From assembly GCA_031308135.1 (NCBI GenBank), contig JAHLJT010000631.1:33899522-33963521 (forward strand): 64,000 bases of DNA, given 5' to 3'. Of the stretch, positions 36,601 to 45,449 are shown one piece after another (the first letter of the stretch is position 1; each line of letters starts with the position of its first letter). Made by a program: the position numbers and the translations under genes. Source of the stretch: Acheta domesticus. Taxonomy: Eukaryota; Arthropoda; Insecta; Orthoptera; Gryllidae. Under the pieces are notes generated by a model. The model was not told where the DNA came from, did no database searches, and saw only the letters and a list, made by a program, of their open reading frames with translations.

Positions 36601-39600
36601 TCAGCAGTATCTTGACATTGTTGTAATAATTTGGCTTTCACAAGAGAAAGATTTTCGAAATACATGTTGCCCTTCATATAACCGCCCTAATTTGTCCCAT
36701 TCCCAGTACAACAACTCAGCTACCAGATGTTCCATTTGTTTACAAATCACTGACGTTAGGTTTACCGGCCTGTAATTGGAAATGCACAAATGACTTCCGG
36801 TTTTAAATATTAGAACCACTATGGCCCTTTTCCAGTCGTGAGGTATGCTACAATTGTTTATGCTTATTTCAAATAATCACGTCAAGTAGGTAATCATCGG
36901 TTCCCCTTCAATTTTTAATAGTTCTCCGGCGATACCATCAAACCCTACAGATATATTGCTTCCTAAATTACAAATTCTTCAATTAATGAGTTGTAATTGT
37001 ACTTGAAATTTTTCTCCTTCAGTTGTTCCGAAATTGTTGGGAGTACCTGATCCTAACCCGAATATTGATTTGAAATTAAAATATTCAGCTTTACCCTTAT
37101 CTATTAGTAATATTCCATTTCCATCTTTAATAGGCGGAATAGATTCTTTGTTTCCCCTTTTTTATTTTATGTATCTATAAAAATTTCAGTTGTTGTTAAA
37201 ACAAATGACAACAGTTGCAACATGTAGGAAAAGAACTGGAAGGAAAATTTTGAGAATTAGATTGAATTGACTTCAGTGATGCCTTATTTCATGTGGCAAC
37301 ACTCAGGCTACCAGCCCTGCTTTTCTGCCTGACCAAGCAAATTTCACGACTCTACTTTCACCTTCTAGCAGAGAAAGAATTTATCTGTCTGGTAATGAAA
37401 CAGGCATTTCAATTTAGGTCGTAGGCGTCTTCGAGGCTTGAGGACCTTTTACAAGCAGCAAATCTACATGGGCGAATACACATCCTTGCATGGCCTACCA
37501 CTCCACACATTGTGTTGTTTTACCAGAGGGAGGTTAATCACCAGGGTGGGCATCTAGTTTTCACACACCCCCCCCTGCTGGCGCACATGTACGCTGACAG
37601 TCTGGAATCTGGATCCCACCAGAATGCTGTTTGCCCTCACAGCAACGTCTCCATTCAATGCCTGAGTCAGGCCGCCCTGGTAGCTCAGAGCTTCTGGCTT
37701 TCCTGACTAGTGCTGGAGTCACTCAGGTGCATCAGAACGTGTCCTTCCTTCTTTGCCTAGAGTATCAGGCCACTGCCATGACGAAGCCAAGAGACTAAGG
37801 CCCAGGCAGCTCAGGACTCTCTTCCCGTCTTCCTCACGGCCTCCACCTTGTGAAGCTATTGACGTGAGTTCCGCTGGAACCTAGGCAACCTGACTGGGGG
37901 TTCATGCCCCCGTCTGGACTTCTATATGTGGGAACTGAAACATTCACATGACCGTTCTTCTCTTGCCCTGCCTAAAAGTTGACACGCCGGGAGCCCAACT
38001 GGTGGGTTAGATCTAGATCTTCGTTGTATTCCAGAACATGTAGGAACTACTAGGCAATGAGTAGTATGACCGGGCAGTGAAGTTAGTAACTGGGAAGACT
38101 GACTGACATTGACATTCCCACTGCTCCATTATCTGTTTTAAAGACATTAGCTCCATTCTCTTGGTAGGCAGTGTGGCACAATGCTTTGAAACTAAGGGAA
38201 TTAAGGATTGTGTAACACCCTAGTCCTCCTCATTGACACTTTAAACGGACCTTTTCATGGAACATGTCTTCTACATTGTTGTGTTACTTGACCTCTATAT
38301 AGCCAATTTTTAAGTTGTGTATTATGGCTTTTATATTTCCTGCTCTTCTGTTTAATATCATTTTGAATGCTGCCTTTAAAGATCAATAATAAATTATAAA
38401 TATTTAATTATAAATATTTTATTGAGTGTGATAATTGCATTTGTAACAGTTTTTTATCTCGTTTCATTATCTATATTATGGTTTTAAATGATAACATGGA
38501 CACCAATGACTATAGCTGTTGAAGCGCCAATTAAATCTCAATCAATGAAAATTAAGGTTAACGCCAAGTGGTAGGTATCACCCTTAGACCTATCTAAGGG
38601 GCCACTGTCTGCAAATAAAATAAATGGACCATCTAAACGTAAAAAATTGTAAAATATGTCACACCGAAAACTTAGTGTCACTGCTCCCAAAATTTCTGCT
38701 GGCGACCCAGTCTGGACAAAATGTGTCTCGTTTTACATTTTGTAAAATTGTAAGACTTATAGGGACAGACATTTTGTGAAGCGAAACATTTTGCAACTTA
38801 TAATTAAAGAGATTATAATTAAAGAATTGCTGGATTTATCACAATCATTTATTAGGAAAAGGAATGAATTCTATCTAGAGTATACTGAAAATTATTTTCT
38901 TTAAATCTTGCCATCCAAGCATACCCCACCAGCATGTTCTGCTGTTGTCCCACCGGAATCACTACACTGATTCTGTCATATTTCAATGCTGTTTGGATTG
39001 CTCCATCACCCCCCCTCCTTCTATACCAACAATACCAAAATCAACACCAACAATACCATCACCAATGATAACACCGCCAACAATAATGACACCAACAACG
39101 CCACACAACCAATCTCTTCCCAGGAATGCTTGGGGGAACCTCCCTGCTCCCTGGCTAGTTGTAGAGGGGAGTGAGATCCCCATTTAAACATTAATCCTAC
39201 TTTCCAATCTCTCAAGTTAACTTAAACGACCTTTGAAGATTGTGAGGTGGGTGGGCTGGGATTTGTATCAAATATAGGCACTTATTTGCGCTTATATTCT
39301 CTCATTGTATATTAAATTTATTTTACAGTAATCCCCCGACATCTGCAAATTTGCTATTCGTGAGTTCTGAACATTCACGATTAGAGATATGCTCCCGGTT
39401 TAAGCATTCGTGAGTGTGTCTTTTGGTTGTACTAATTTTTTTGAAAGCGAGCACATTTCATTTCCTTTATCAGCGTCATCTCGGAAAACAAGCTCGGCAG
39501 ACACCGGAGCTCAAAGGACCACATTCTGCACAAATGTTGAAGTTGGAATGACAAGTCACATTAACAGAATAACAGAATTGTAAAATTCGGTTGGGGCAAA

Positions 39601-41098
39601 TTGGAGGTAAAGGTTTTGGCCACATGAACAGAAAAGTCATTTAGGATCTGTGCGACTCTCATTATAATGACCTCACTTAAGTAAAAAGCTTTAGGAAATC
39701 ATCAGCAAAGAAAACCTCCTCAAACATATTGATGAAGTAACGGAAACAAAACTGTGTCCTGGAGCAACTTCAATGTCAAAACTCTTAATGGCGTTCTGAA
39801 ACTATTACAAATTCTGTTGGAAAGGGTGTTTGAACATGATCCTAATGTGGTAATAACTTCGAAATTTAAAAGAGAAGCAGCAACTCTTCCACATTTGGAA
39901 ATTAGAACAACAAAGAGGGTGATGAAACAAAAAAATGACTAAATGTTTTATCCAATTACTTTCAACTTCAAAAACTTTCAATTATTGTTTTATTTCTTAA
40001 ATTTGTGGTGTTAATTGTGAATTCTGTTTTTAGTAGTGCTTACTCAGTTCTTCTGCAATTGTTTGTCAGATAGGTTTGCTTTCTTTTTTAAACAGCTTTT
40101 CGATACCCGGGAACATAACCCACCTTTCTTCATTACAAGATAAGACACAACAGTCGCGGATTTGATATTCGCAATGTTTTTTGGGAACCTAACTCTCGTG
40201 AATGTTGAGGGATTACTGTATTTAATTTGGGCCACCCTCCAGTTTTTTCTTTGCACATCAAAAGAAATTTCCCTGCTTGTACATCTTGTGCCCTTAGATT
40301 TGATAATGGTTTTTATATCCTTCTGATATTCAGCTTCGAAGTTCATATTGTTCATTCATTCTGGGGAATGAATTGACGTTGGCAATATTTCCTCTCTTGT
40401 TTTGTATTTTATCTAATTAATAAAAACGAAATAAAGTGAATTATTGCCATGAAAATTATCTGATTGAGCTAATAAAATCTTGTGCTAGCATTGTTTTCAG
40501 CCTCTTCAATAATTATTGTAATTGCTCATGAAGTGTTTTGCAAAACAAGGACTTCACTTTCATCAACATAATTGAAGTAATATGTTTATCATCTTATGTG
40601 AATTAATTAATTTTCCCTTGTTTTATAGGCCTTCCACACGCTCCTAGGCAATAATGCATTGCGCCTCATAACATTGAATAGTGTGGGTGATTTCATACTC
40701 TTCCTGGGGAAATGTTTTGTAACTGCAGTGACAGGCTCAGTGGGCCTTCTTTTCCTCAAGCAGGACCCACATTTGCATTTCTATGCCATTCCAACTCTAG
40801 TTGTTTGCATATTTGCATTTTTTATTGCACATTGTGTGTTATCATTGTATGAGGTAAGTACAAAAATTCATAAGTGAATTCTTGTACTAAGAACATTCGT
40901 AACATTGAAAAGATACCTTCACAAATTAATTTATTCTTCTTTTTATAGATTGTTATTGACACAATGTTCATTTGTGTTTGTGAAGATGAACGTCTCAATC
41001 CCAATGGAGGGGAATGGAGTAATTCTCGGGTTTTGAAAGCCCAACGTTCAGAAGAAGGCGCAGAGTTAACACCTATTAATACTCGTGACAGATCTTGA
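13995..41098 (+). CDS. Choline transporter-like protein 1 (SLC44A1/CTL1 family), split gene, one exon lost in an assembly gap
   Basis: SLC44 proteins are multi-pass membrane transporters that carry choline (and, for the human member, ethanolamine) across the plasma and mitochondrial membranes for phospholipid synthesis. Coding exons: 13995-14102, 14228-14373, 15174-15308, 16755-16865, 16941-17107, 17187-17276, 22503-22642, 27908-28094, 28248-28337 or beyond, [gap], 31008-31148, 31223-31382, 40629-40853, 40949-41098. All visible junctions are GT-AG and phases agree. Diagnostic blocks are an N-terminal [22 protein letters not shown], the Cys-rich extracellular loop, [36 protein letters not shown] and [12 protein letters not shown]. 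About 616 residues are readable; human SLC44A1 has 657, so about 50-70 residues (the segment ahead of the [10 protein letters not shown] block) are missing in the N run. The family call is secure; the substrate is inferred from the family. Confidence 0.93.
14228..14373 (+). CDS. CTL1-like coding exon 2
   Basis: It follows TTTTCCAG and completes membrane helix 1, then encodes the hallmark [18 protein letters not shown] of the first extracellular loop. It ends with two bases of a Ser codon before GTAAGT. Confidence 0.93.
15174..15308 (+). CDS. CTL1-like coding exon 3
   Basis: It encodes the [20 protein letters not shown] part of the extracellular loop, with the conserved cysteine pair, and ends TGSKLC plus two bases. 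The acceptor is TTTTTAG. Confidence 0.93.
15975..16070. repeat. Polypyrimidine low-complexity tract in intron 3
   Basis: About 95 bp of (T/C) text, mainly CTT and TTTTC units. It gives spurious Lys-rich ORFs on the other strand. Confidence 0.9.
16755..16865 (+). CDS. CTL1-like coding exon 4
   Basis: It continues the loop with [11 protein letters not shown] and [14 protein letters not shown]. The acceptor is TTCTTCAG, the donor GTATAA. Intron 4 is only 75 bp. Confidence 0.92.
16941..17107 (+). CDS. CTL1-like coding exon 5
   Basis: It holds the HRCIPKP block, then an amphipathic stretch ending in [17 protein letters not shown], the start of membrane helix 2. The donor GTAGGC is slightly unusual. 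Intron 5 is 79 bp. Confidence 0.92.
17187..17276 (+). CDS. CTL1-like coding exon 6
   Basis: It encodes the rest of membrane helix 2 and helix 3 ([17 protein letters not shown]) and ends with the first base of a Gly codon before GTGAGT. Confidence 0.92.
17448..17790 (+). repeat. Dispersed repeat family B, copy 1
   Basis: It begins ACTAGCGTACCCGTGCGAGA and shares with copy 2 the blocks 'GAACTCTCGCAT', 'GTGCAATTGATGTTT'-like, 'TTCTTGGAACAATTC', and 'GTGATAGTCAAA'. It has no coding capacity. It lies in intron 6 of the CTL1-like gene. Confidence 0.8.
18451..19420 (+). repeat. Dispersed repeat family B, copy 2 (longer)
   Basis: The same start, GCGTACCCGTGCGAGA, occurs exactly 1000 bp after copy 1. 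It continues further right with 'CGTTTCTTTGAGGCC...GGCCTCAA' (19283) and 'AAACGCTTTGTTTATGAGTTATT', also present in copy 3 at 62848-62925. Copies 1 and 2 are therefore in direct orientation within one intron. Confidence 0.8.
19421..20035. other. Intron 6 sequence, nothing recognised
   Basis: AT-rich intron text without supported ORFs, RNA genes or repeats that I could match elsewhere in the window. Confidence 0.4.
20036..21375. repeat. Family A, copy 3: head-to-head inverted pair
   Basis: The left half (20036 to about 20640) reads forward: 'GGGCCCTGGTAAC', 'GTGGATAAATCCAGTTGCTAA', 'GGTGTAGCCAGAAT', 'GTCTGTCTGTCC', 'TTTTCTCCAAAATTGATATTCC'. The right half (about 20690-21375) carries the same landmarks in reverse order and complement, ending at GAGAAAGTAAAAA. 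The whole is a large imperfect palindrome with a short AT-rich centre. Confidence 0.8.
22070..22440. other. Intron 6 sequence with a small stem
   Basis: No gene is seen. A 12-bp inverted pair, CCACTAATTTTT (about 22361) and its complement before 22445, encloses two copies of GCTCACAGACTTT. Confidence 0.5.
22503..22642 (+). CDS. CTL1-like coding exon 7
   Basis: It follows a 5.2-kb intron with acceptor TTTCTAG. It starts [13 protein letters not shown], carries the conserved loop before [16 protein letters not shown] (start of helix 4), and ends in phase 0 before GTGAGT. Confidence 0.93.
23040..24115. other. Intron 7 segment with a GC-rich block, possible decayed DNA transposon
   Basis: The AT-rich 'ACAGTAAACTATAATAAAGAAC' start type (pogo-like) is followed by a GC-rich, CpG-containing block (23120-23300). 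Downstream there are short open stretches with many acidic residues on the plus strand, but no complete domain. I could not find a matching terminal repeat, so I leave it unclassified. Confidence 0.3.
24560..27434 (-). mobile_element. I/Nimb-like LINE, nearly complete ORF2 with frameshifts
   Basis: On the minus strand, ORF2 begins at ATG 27092 with [18 protein letters not shown], the N-terminus of an apurinic-type endonuclease. It continues in shifted frames (26839-26441, 26541-25585) through linker and RT blocks ([30 protein letters not shown]) to the catalytic FVDDF (about 25265-25245). It ends with the RT thumb and a [20 protein letters not shown] block (24904-24638). A short basic ORF (27434-27105) ends just before ORF2 and may be the ORF1 tail. 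At least four frame breaks exclude activity. It sits in intron 7, antisense to the gene. Confidence 0.85.
25661..25681. repeat. (GAT)n expansion inside the LINE RT
   Basis: Seven tandem GAT/ATG-type triplets encode an isoleucine run in the RT region of the minus-strand ORF, where a normal RT has only one or two hydrophobic residues. It keeps the frame. Confidence 0.85.
27908..28094 (+). CDS. CTL1-like coding exon 8
   Basis: It starts [20 protein letters not shown], then the family signature [12 protein letters not shown] and a long hydrophobic helix ([20 protein letters not shown]). It ends with one base before GTAAGA. Confidence 0.93.
28248..28337 (+). CDS. CTL1-like coding exon 9, cut by the assembly gap
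   Basis: It begins [16 protein letters not shown], in phase with exon 8 after ATTGTAG. The frame stays open into the N run. A GTATCT at 28295 could instead be the donor, which would end the exon at 28294; I cannot decide without the missing sequence. Confidence 0.75.
28338..29337. other. Assembly gap, 1000 N
   Basis: The run is exactly 1000 N, a placeholder length rather than a measured one. Long 'ORFs' running through it are artefacts. The family's membrane segment before the [10 protein letters not shown] block is absent from the window on both sides, so at least one CTL1-like exon lies here. Confidence 0.98.
29338..29460 (+). repeat. Dispersed repeat family A, copy 4 (fragment at the gap edge)
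   Basis: It shares 'TTTGATTAAATTTTGTTG' and 'CTGATTTTTC-AAAATTGCAAA-GTTCAATTTTTTT' with copy 1 (5290-5405). The repeat at the gap edge may explain the assembly break. Confidence 0.65.
30304..30977 (-). mobile_element. 5'-truncated LINE 3' end inserted just before a CTL1-like exon
   Basis: The minus-strand ORF (30974-30477) is the C-terminal part of an RNase H/zinc-knuckle LINE ORF2, with [11 protein letters not shown] and the knuckle C-x2-C-x7-H-x4-C ([17 protein letters not shown]). A poly(T) run at about 30305-30324 is its poly(A) tail. TAGAAAT occurs at 30297-30303 and 30978-30984, a plausible 7-bp target duplication. The 5' end lies only 30 bp from the acceptor of the exon at 31008. Confidence 0.8.
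31008..31148 (+). CDS. CTL1-like coding exon after the gap (exon 10 as numbered here)
   Basis: It follows CTGCCCATTTCAG, with its first base completing a codon. It encodes a short polar stretch, then [20 protein letters not shown] and [10 protein letters not shown], a membrane helix region very strongly conserved in SLC44A1. It ends AA before GTAAGT. Confidence 0.9.
31223..31382 (+). CDS. CTL1-like coding exon 11
   Basis: It encodes [20 protein letters not shown], then [19 protein letters not shown] and [15 protein letters not shown]. The Cys-rich block and HNAYT are family hallmarks. It ends in phase 0 before GTAAGT. The intron before it is 74 bp. Confidence 0.93.
31506..31558. repeat. (AAT)n microsatellite
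   Basis: About 17 AAT/ATA triplets with one or two interruptions, located at the left edge of the region holding the next LINE. Confidence 0.95.
31830..33290 (+). mobile_element. R2/R4-type LINE (REL endonuclease) 3' half
   Basis: Forward translation from about 31860 gives an RT-thumb [20 protein letters not shown] type block and then a linker with stops. The 269-residue ORF at 32360-33169 carries a C-x2-C-x8-H-x4-C knuckle at residues 83-100 and a PD...D restriction-enzyme-like core (P169-D170, D185 in CLLIDVAVP). It ends [16 protein letters not shown], typical of this family's C-terminus. A 3' UTR ends in (ATA)n at about 33272-33290. It is 5' truncated and not autonomous. It lies in intron 11, sense to the gene. 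Confidence 0.8.
32360..33169 (+). pseudogene. LINE ORF2 C-terminal part: CCHC knuckle plus restriction-like endonuclease
   Basis: This is the longest uninterrupted retrotransposon frame in the window. The ATG is internal to the original ORF, so the 'protein' is a fragment. Knuckle and PD-(D/E)-like motif positions are given with the element. The frame is intact to its natural stop, so the copy is fairly young or only mildly decayed. Confidence 0.8.
33500..33691. repeat. (CATA)n / (CA)n microsatellite
   Basis: About 190 bp of ACAT and CA units. It generates spurious Cys/Val/Tyr repeat ORFs on the minus strand. The inverted-repeat element starts at its right edge. Confidence 0.95.
33696..34970. 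mobile_element. Long-inverted-repeat DNA element (mariner-like, TA target), nearly whole-length palindrome
   Basis: The ends are CAGGGTGAGTCACGTAACTT and its complement, with TA (possibly TATA) duplicated at 33692-33695 and 34971-34974. The arms pair over roughly 480-500 bp (33696 to about 34190, and about 34490-34970) with good identity, leaving a central loop of about 300 bp. There is no transposase frame. A (GGGAA)n stretch at about 34063-34095 expanded in one arm only. Confidence 0.85.
35225..35335. repeat. (CTTCA)n then (CTACA)n pentanucleotide array
   Basis: An array of CTTCA-type units changes abruptly into about eight CTACA units. It lies in the presumed 3' region of the minus-strand LINE. 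Confidence 0.9.
37191..39323. other. Intron 11 sequence, no gene recognised
   Basis: 37500-38100 is moderately GC-rich and may be an unrecognised repeat. 38200-38900 is AT-rich. 39020-39110 is an imperfect ACC/AAC/AAT trinucleotide stretch. I could not support any coding or RNA feature. Confidence 0.4.
39326..40218. mobile_element. Pogo/Tigger-like DNA transposon, decayed
   Basis: It starts CAGTAATCCCCCGACAT and ends ATGTTGAGGGATTACTG, with TA on both sides (39324-39325 and 40219-40220). The ends pair over about 25 bp, including a CGTGAG/CTCGTGA block. The 893-bp interior contains only short open stretches. The termini are of the pogo/Tigger type (CAGT...TA target). It lies in intron 11, about 410 bp before exon 12. 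Confidence 0.8.
40629..40853 (+). CDS. CTL1-like coding exon 12
   Basis: It follows a 9.2-kb intron with acceptor TTTTATAG. Its 75 codons include [31 protein letters not shown] and the final membrane helix pair ending CVLSLYE. The GDF-LFLGK motif is diagnostic. The donor is GTAAGT. Confidence 0.93.
40949..41098 (+). CDS. CTL1-like coding exon 13 (stop codon)
   Basis: It starts [20 protein letters not shown], the conserved cytoplasmic end of the family, then a polar tail ending TPINTRDRS and TGA at 41096-41098. Possible polyadenylation signals AATAAA lie at 41339-41344 and 41622-41627; I cannot tell which is used. Confidence 0.92.
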   Translation: MVIDTMFICVCEDERLNPNGGEWSNSRVLKAQRSEEGAELTPINTRDRS

Positions 41099-41956
41099 AA
41101 ATTTGTTGTCTTATTTCTGGTTTAGGTACATTTTGTCTGTACATAGATGTTTAATTGTTATCCTGTTAAATTTCGTGTTGGAAAAAGAGAAATAATTTTC
41201 TATACGTTAAGATACAGCTTTGTAGAATGCAGTGGTTCAACAATTAAGATCAAACTGATCGAAATGTGGTTATTAAAAACAAAATAGAAACAAGTAGGAA
41301 ACATATTTACTTTTTTAGTTCTTTTATGTGAAAGGAAAAATAAATACCTTTTTAGTTCTTTTATGGAAAGGAGACATTGAAGTAAATGTAATAATCCAAA
41401 GTTGACCAACGAAAGTTTATCACAATTTCTTTGTGAAATGAAGGGTGGAAATTTATTTGTCTTTCTTGTTGAAATGTTTACGTGAATGCATTGAGGTTTT
41501 GTGAATTATGAACTTTCAGAATATTTATGTTAAAAGAATGAGCAAATGGATGGATGGATGGATGGATGGATGGATGAATGATTGATTGATTGATTGAATG
41601 GTTGTATCAGCAATTGAGATGAATAAATGAATGATGAAACTAGAATTAAGTAAAGGAAGGCACAAATTAGTTAATAAAGGGTATGTTTGAATGTACATTT
41701 GTATTTATGGATAAATTTATTAATTATGTATGTATGTTCTGTGTAAAATGCATCACAAAATAATGTATCAATACACAGGTTCCACTTAATTTTTGTTTCT
41801 GTTGTCTTTACCATGTAACATGAAAACCAGTGTACAATATCATTACGTTAATTGTGGTGCCAACATTAAAATCTTCTCCCTATTCTATGCAATTTATTTT
41901 CTGTAATATCTTTTAAGTATTAGAATTTCATGTTTCATTCACTCCCTTCTCATATA
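41099..41956 (+). other. Probable 3' untranslated region of the CTL1-like gene
   Basis: AT-rich text follows the stop codon, with AATAAA at 41339-41344 and 41622-41627 and an (ATGG)n/(ATTG)n microsatellite at about 41545-41600. The true 3' end cannot be fixed from sequence alone. Confidence 0.5.
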
Positions 41957-41958
41957 TA

Positions 41959-43544
41959 CAGTAAAACCCCGCTATAAGAGACCCCGTTATAAGAGAATCC
42001 CGCTTATAGGAGACAAAATTCACGGTCCCGAGGTCTGTTGTATATAAACAATGCATTTATTTCCCGCTTTTAAGAGACCCCGTTATAAGAGATTCCCGCG
42101 TATAGTGGACAAGATTTTATTCCCCGCCATGCGTTTCTTCTCGCTTGTAAGGGACAAAGTGTGGAATTTTCCTCCAGGTGACTCAGGAATTTCCTCAGCG
42201 TGGTAAGGGTTGGGACACGTGCTTAAAATGGGCTGGAGGAGGGGTTCACAACAGCAATGCCACCGGCGGGGGGGGGGAGAGGTGTGCGAAGTTCTCGTGA
42301 AGAAAGCTCATTCAGTAAGCTTCGTGTCTTTTGGCAAGAAAGACGCCTATAGTGCGACTTTTGTAACCGTGCCTCTAGAAGGTTTCATCCAATCGGAAGC
42401 TTCTGTGTCTCCAATGACGTCACGATGGTGACTTTCAAGCTCCCGATTGGATGAAACCGTCAGCAACTGATATGTCAGATGCAGAGTTGAATAAATCACA
42501 GTATTTTGCGTTTAGTGTTTTGACCAGTGTTTCCAATCGTTACTTTCTCGTATACGTACATATATATACGTAATATAGAGAAAGTAATGTAATGCTGCAG
42601 AAAATCGACTTCGAGATTTTAAAAGAATGCATGTTTTGGGGTCCTCTGATACCGAAAACGGTTTGCTTTTTCCTTTCAAAACTTCCCTTCGTCCGTCCGT
42701 GAATAACACTAGCGCCAAAACTATTCGTACATTTTTTTCCAAAATGAATATTCCGCGATCAATCTGTTTCCGCTCGGAACTCTGCGGTTTTGAAAAACAA
42801 ATTTTTGTGGGTACTGTACATGAAGCCCGTGGGGCATTTTCAAAATTTCCCCAAAAATTGCCCTAATTTTTTTCTTTAAATTTCTTGTAAGAATAGAGTG
42901 AAATTCACTTACAGTGGTGACATTGTTAGGATTTTCACTGTTAACTCGGAATTTTCGAAAATTGAAAAAGTTTCGAGTTTTTTCAGTGTTTTTTCTATAG
43001 CTACAAAATTAAAGATAGACATTTTTTTCTTAGAATAACATTTTTTCTCTATAATTAGGTCTTTCATTGACATTATGTACTAAAAAAAGTTTTCACATAA
43101 TATCGAGTGAAATAATAAACATTTACAAAAACAAGATTTTCCCAAAAACAGCTCCAAATTTTTTCTTTAAACTTTTGATATGATGTTATAAAGGTACTTT
43201 ATAAGACTCTTAACATCATTTTGCTCTATTCATTTGTTTTTTCAAAAATTACACAAATGTAACTTTTTTATAACTCTCGTGTCAATATTTACATTAGAGG
43301 CGGTTTGTTCACATTATCCGCTTATGAGCTCATGTCATAAAGTTAACTCGATAGATCTGGTTAAATGGGCTGTGGAATCAACTAATTTATGTTTCCTCAA
43401 GTTTAAAATAAGTGTACAAATCATACTAATCCACTAAAAATATCATTAAACAAGTCAAAAACGCATTTCCCACTTATAAGAGTTCCCGCTTATAAGAGAC
43501 AAAATTCCATTCCCCCAGGTGTCTCTTATAAAGGGGTTTTACTG
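41959..43544. mobile_element. Pogo/Tigger-like element with a nested family A copy
   Basis: It starts CAGTAAAACCCCGCTATAAG and ends TATAAAGGGGTTTTACTG, flanked by TA (41957-41958 and 43545-43546). Sub-terminal repeats of 'TATAAGAGACCCCG' and 'CGCTTATAAGAGACAAAATTC' occur near both ends, typical for this group. No transposase remains. Family A text fills about 42530-43250. Confidence 0.85.
42530..43250 (+). repeat. Dispersed repeat family A, copy 5 (forward, within the pogo-like element)
   Basis: It starts with the terminal hairpin block 'ACTTTCTCGTATACGTACAT ... GAGAAAGTAATGTAATGCTGC' and contains 'GATACCGAAAACGG', 'CGTCCGTCCGTGAA' and 'TTTTCGAAAATTGAAAAAG'. Confidence 0.8.
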
Positions 43545-43546
43545 TA

Positions 43547-45449
43547 CTTTTAAAATCAGAAATTGTGCTAACACACACTATTATGCGATGAAGATCATAT
43601 AGTCTTCCTCTGTGCAGAGTTCAGAAACAAATGACTGCAATTACTTTGGCTTGTTGTGACAGTTTGTACTTTGCCTATGAATTTAACAATGTTAAAGGAA
43701 ATAACATGAAACAAATATTTTGAGCATTGCAAATGAAAGGGATGAAGTATTAGTTGTTTATTTCAAAGTTGTCAGATGCTCGACATTATTTTATAAAAAT
43801 ACTAGTGGCTCTATGTGTATGTGGTTTGTATATATTCCTTGGAGTGTGCCATACATTTGTGGACAGAATGTGCAACTGTCCATTGTGCCTAATTTTTAAT
43901 TGTTTCACAATGCATTGCATAATCGACTGTAAGAAAGAAGTTCCTTTTGAAATTTGCCTACAGCCAATCTACTGGAAATAAAGTATGTTACTGGAAATAA
44001 TTCCAAATTACTGGAAATAAAGAATGTTACTGTATTTTTTTACTAGTTTAGACTCACAGTATTTTTTTGTAACTTTTACAGGAAAACTAGTCTAAAGAAC
44101 CTAGCTGAATGCACATGTCAGTTTAATTTCGTACCTTATAAAAAATGTGCAGTAAAAATGGCTTTCACTTGTGCGCAAGTGCATTATAAGCCCAAGTTGA
44201 TTTGAAAGAAAACAGTAGTGCATAAATGAATAAGTGAGTTGACATTCCAAAAACCTCTTCTTCTTCTGTGGCAGAGAAACAACAACTTTTTTGTTTGTTT
44301 TTTTAATGCTCTTTTCCAACATGATGTATTGATAGTTTAAACCAGTCGTGGCCAACCCATGACCTGCAGATTACATGTGGCCTGCCATGGTATATCGCAC
44401 TGCCCTGTAGACAGTTTTATATTACTAATATTGAAACTTTCTTTCTTATATCTAAAAAATATTAAACAAATGAAAATATACACATGCTTCTATTAACAAA
44501 GTTGCACAAAACATTGATATAGAGCAATATAATTTTGCAAGTTTATTGTTACTGTGAATACTATTTAGTCAGGTTAGGCATTTTACTCATGTTAAGTAAT
44601 GTGCGACTTAGAGTAACACTATCTTACGCAAAATGATATACGAGTGCTTTTGCCGTTCTGCCTAAGATACTATGTTAATCTATGTCACACATTACTTAAC
44701 ACTTGTGTGACACAGGCTATAGCATTTAAAATAACTACTGTGTGTCTGAATCAAAATATAGGGTAGGTGGACCAATAGATCACGTTATAGCATGCAATAT
44801 GCTAACGTTTTGTAGCTCTTTCTGAATTAATAATTGATAGAGTATCTGCTACGATAGGTAAAAATAAGGGAGCAAGTAAAATTATTTGTAGACAAGCTAG
44901 ATTGCAGAGACAAAACCAATAATAGGTTTGTATTCACTGTTTGATACAGCAACAAAATTTATGTGCTCGAGTTTTATCCATGAATTATGTTAGGAAAGGA
45001 GTTGGTACAATTTTATGGTGTTAGATCCTTTAGACTATAGGGGTTGTTTAACTATACATCAGTGGTAAAAGATTTTCATTTTGTTTATTTTTGGTATTTT
45101 GCCCCCCCCCCTTTTTTTTAAAATTTCTATTTCTATTTTCCTTAATTTTTACCCTCATTTTTCCTAACATTGGTTACGATCAAGCTAGAAACTTACCTGC
45201 AAGCTTGGACAACATGAGGGCATAATCATGTTTAATCTTTCTCTGTAATCAGAGGTGTGAACTTGGGATCTAGGGACAGAATATGTTAAAAATCGTTCCA
45301 AGAAAGTGAGAAGATCGTTTTTGGATTCCTTTCATACTGAAAGACTTCATTTGCCAGGAATCCCATCCCATCTTCGAGAATGGCCTCCAATCCCTTTCAA
45401 GGGCTGTTTATGACAAAAGATATGGCCCTCCTCAATTCTGGTAATTTCA
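43547..45449. other. Intergenic AT-rich region
   Basis: No supported gene. It contains a short inverted-repeat element at 44590-44701 and text at about 45175-45240 that resembles 12400-12460. Confidence 0.5.
44590..44701. repeat. Short MITE-like inverted repeat
   Basis: Arms of about 36-38 bp (TGTTAAGTAATGTG... and ...CACATTACTTAACA) pair imperfectly around a central loop of about 35 bp. There is no coding capacity and no clear target duplication. Confidence 0.75.

Larger units (their letters stand above)
33291..37190 (-). mobile_element. CR1/Jockey-like LINE, 5' truncated, with a microsatellite-rich 3' region and a nested element
   Basis: The minus strand from 37190 reads a [11 protein letters not shown] block, then [15 protein letters not shown] and [20 protein letters not shown] (RT 1-2). 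[24 protein letters not shown] and the thumb [18 protein letters not shown] follow, and an [20 protein letters not shown] block ends ORF2 near 35505. The 3' part down to about 33291 is split by 33696-34970 and by tetra- and pentanucleotide arrays. Frames are broken. The position of the 3' terminus is uncertain. It lies in intron 11. Confidence 0.75.

Noticed and set aside
37670..37740. tRNA-like A-box text (TGGTAGCTCAGAGC)
   Set aside because: No B box at the right distance and no cloverleaf can be drawn; not called as a tRNA or SINE.
43754..43981. 75-residue ORF with a hydrophobic start and several Cys
   Set aside because: It looks like a membrane peptide, but there is no family match, no splice context and no second support.
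44344..44420. CAGTCGTGGCCAACCCATGAC, a hAT-like start
   Set aside because: No matching right end in the window.
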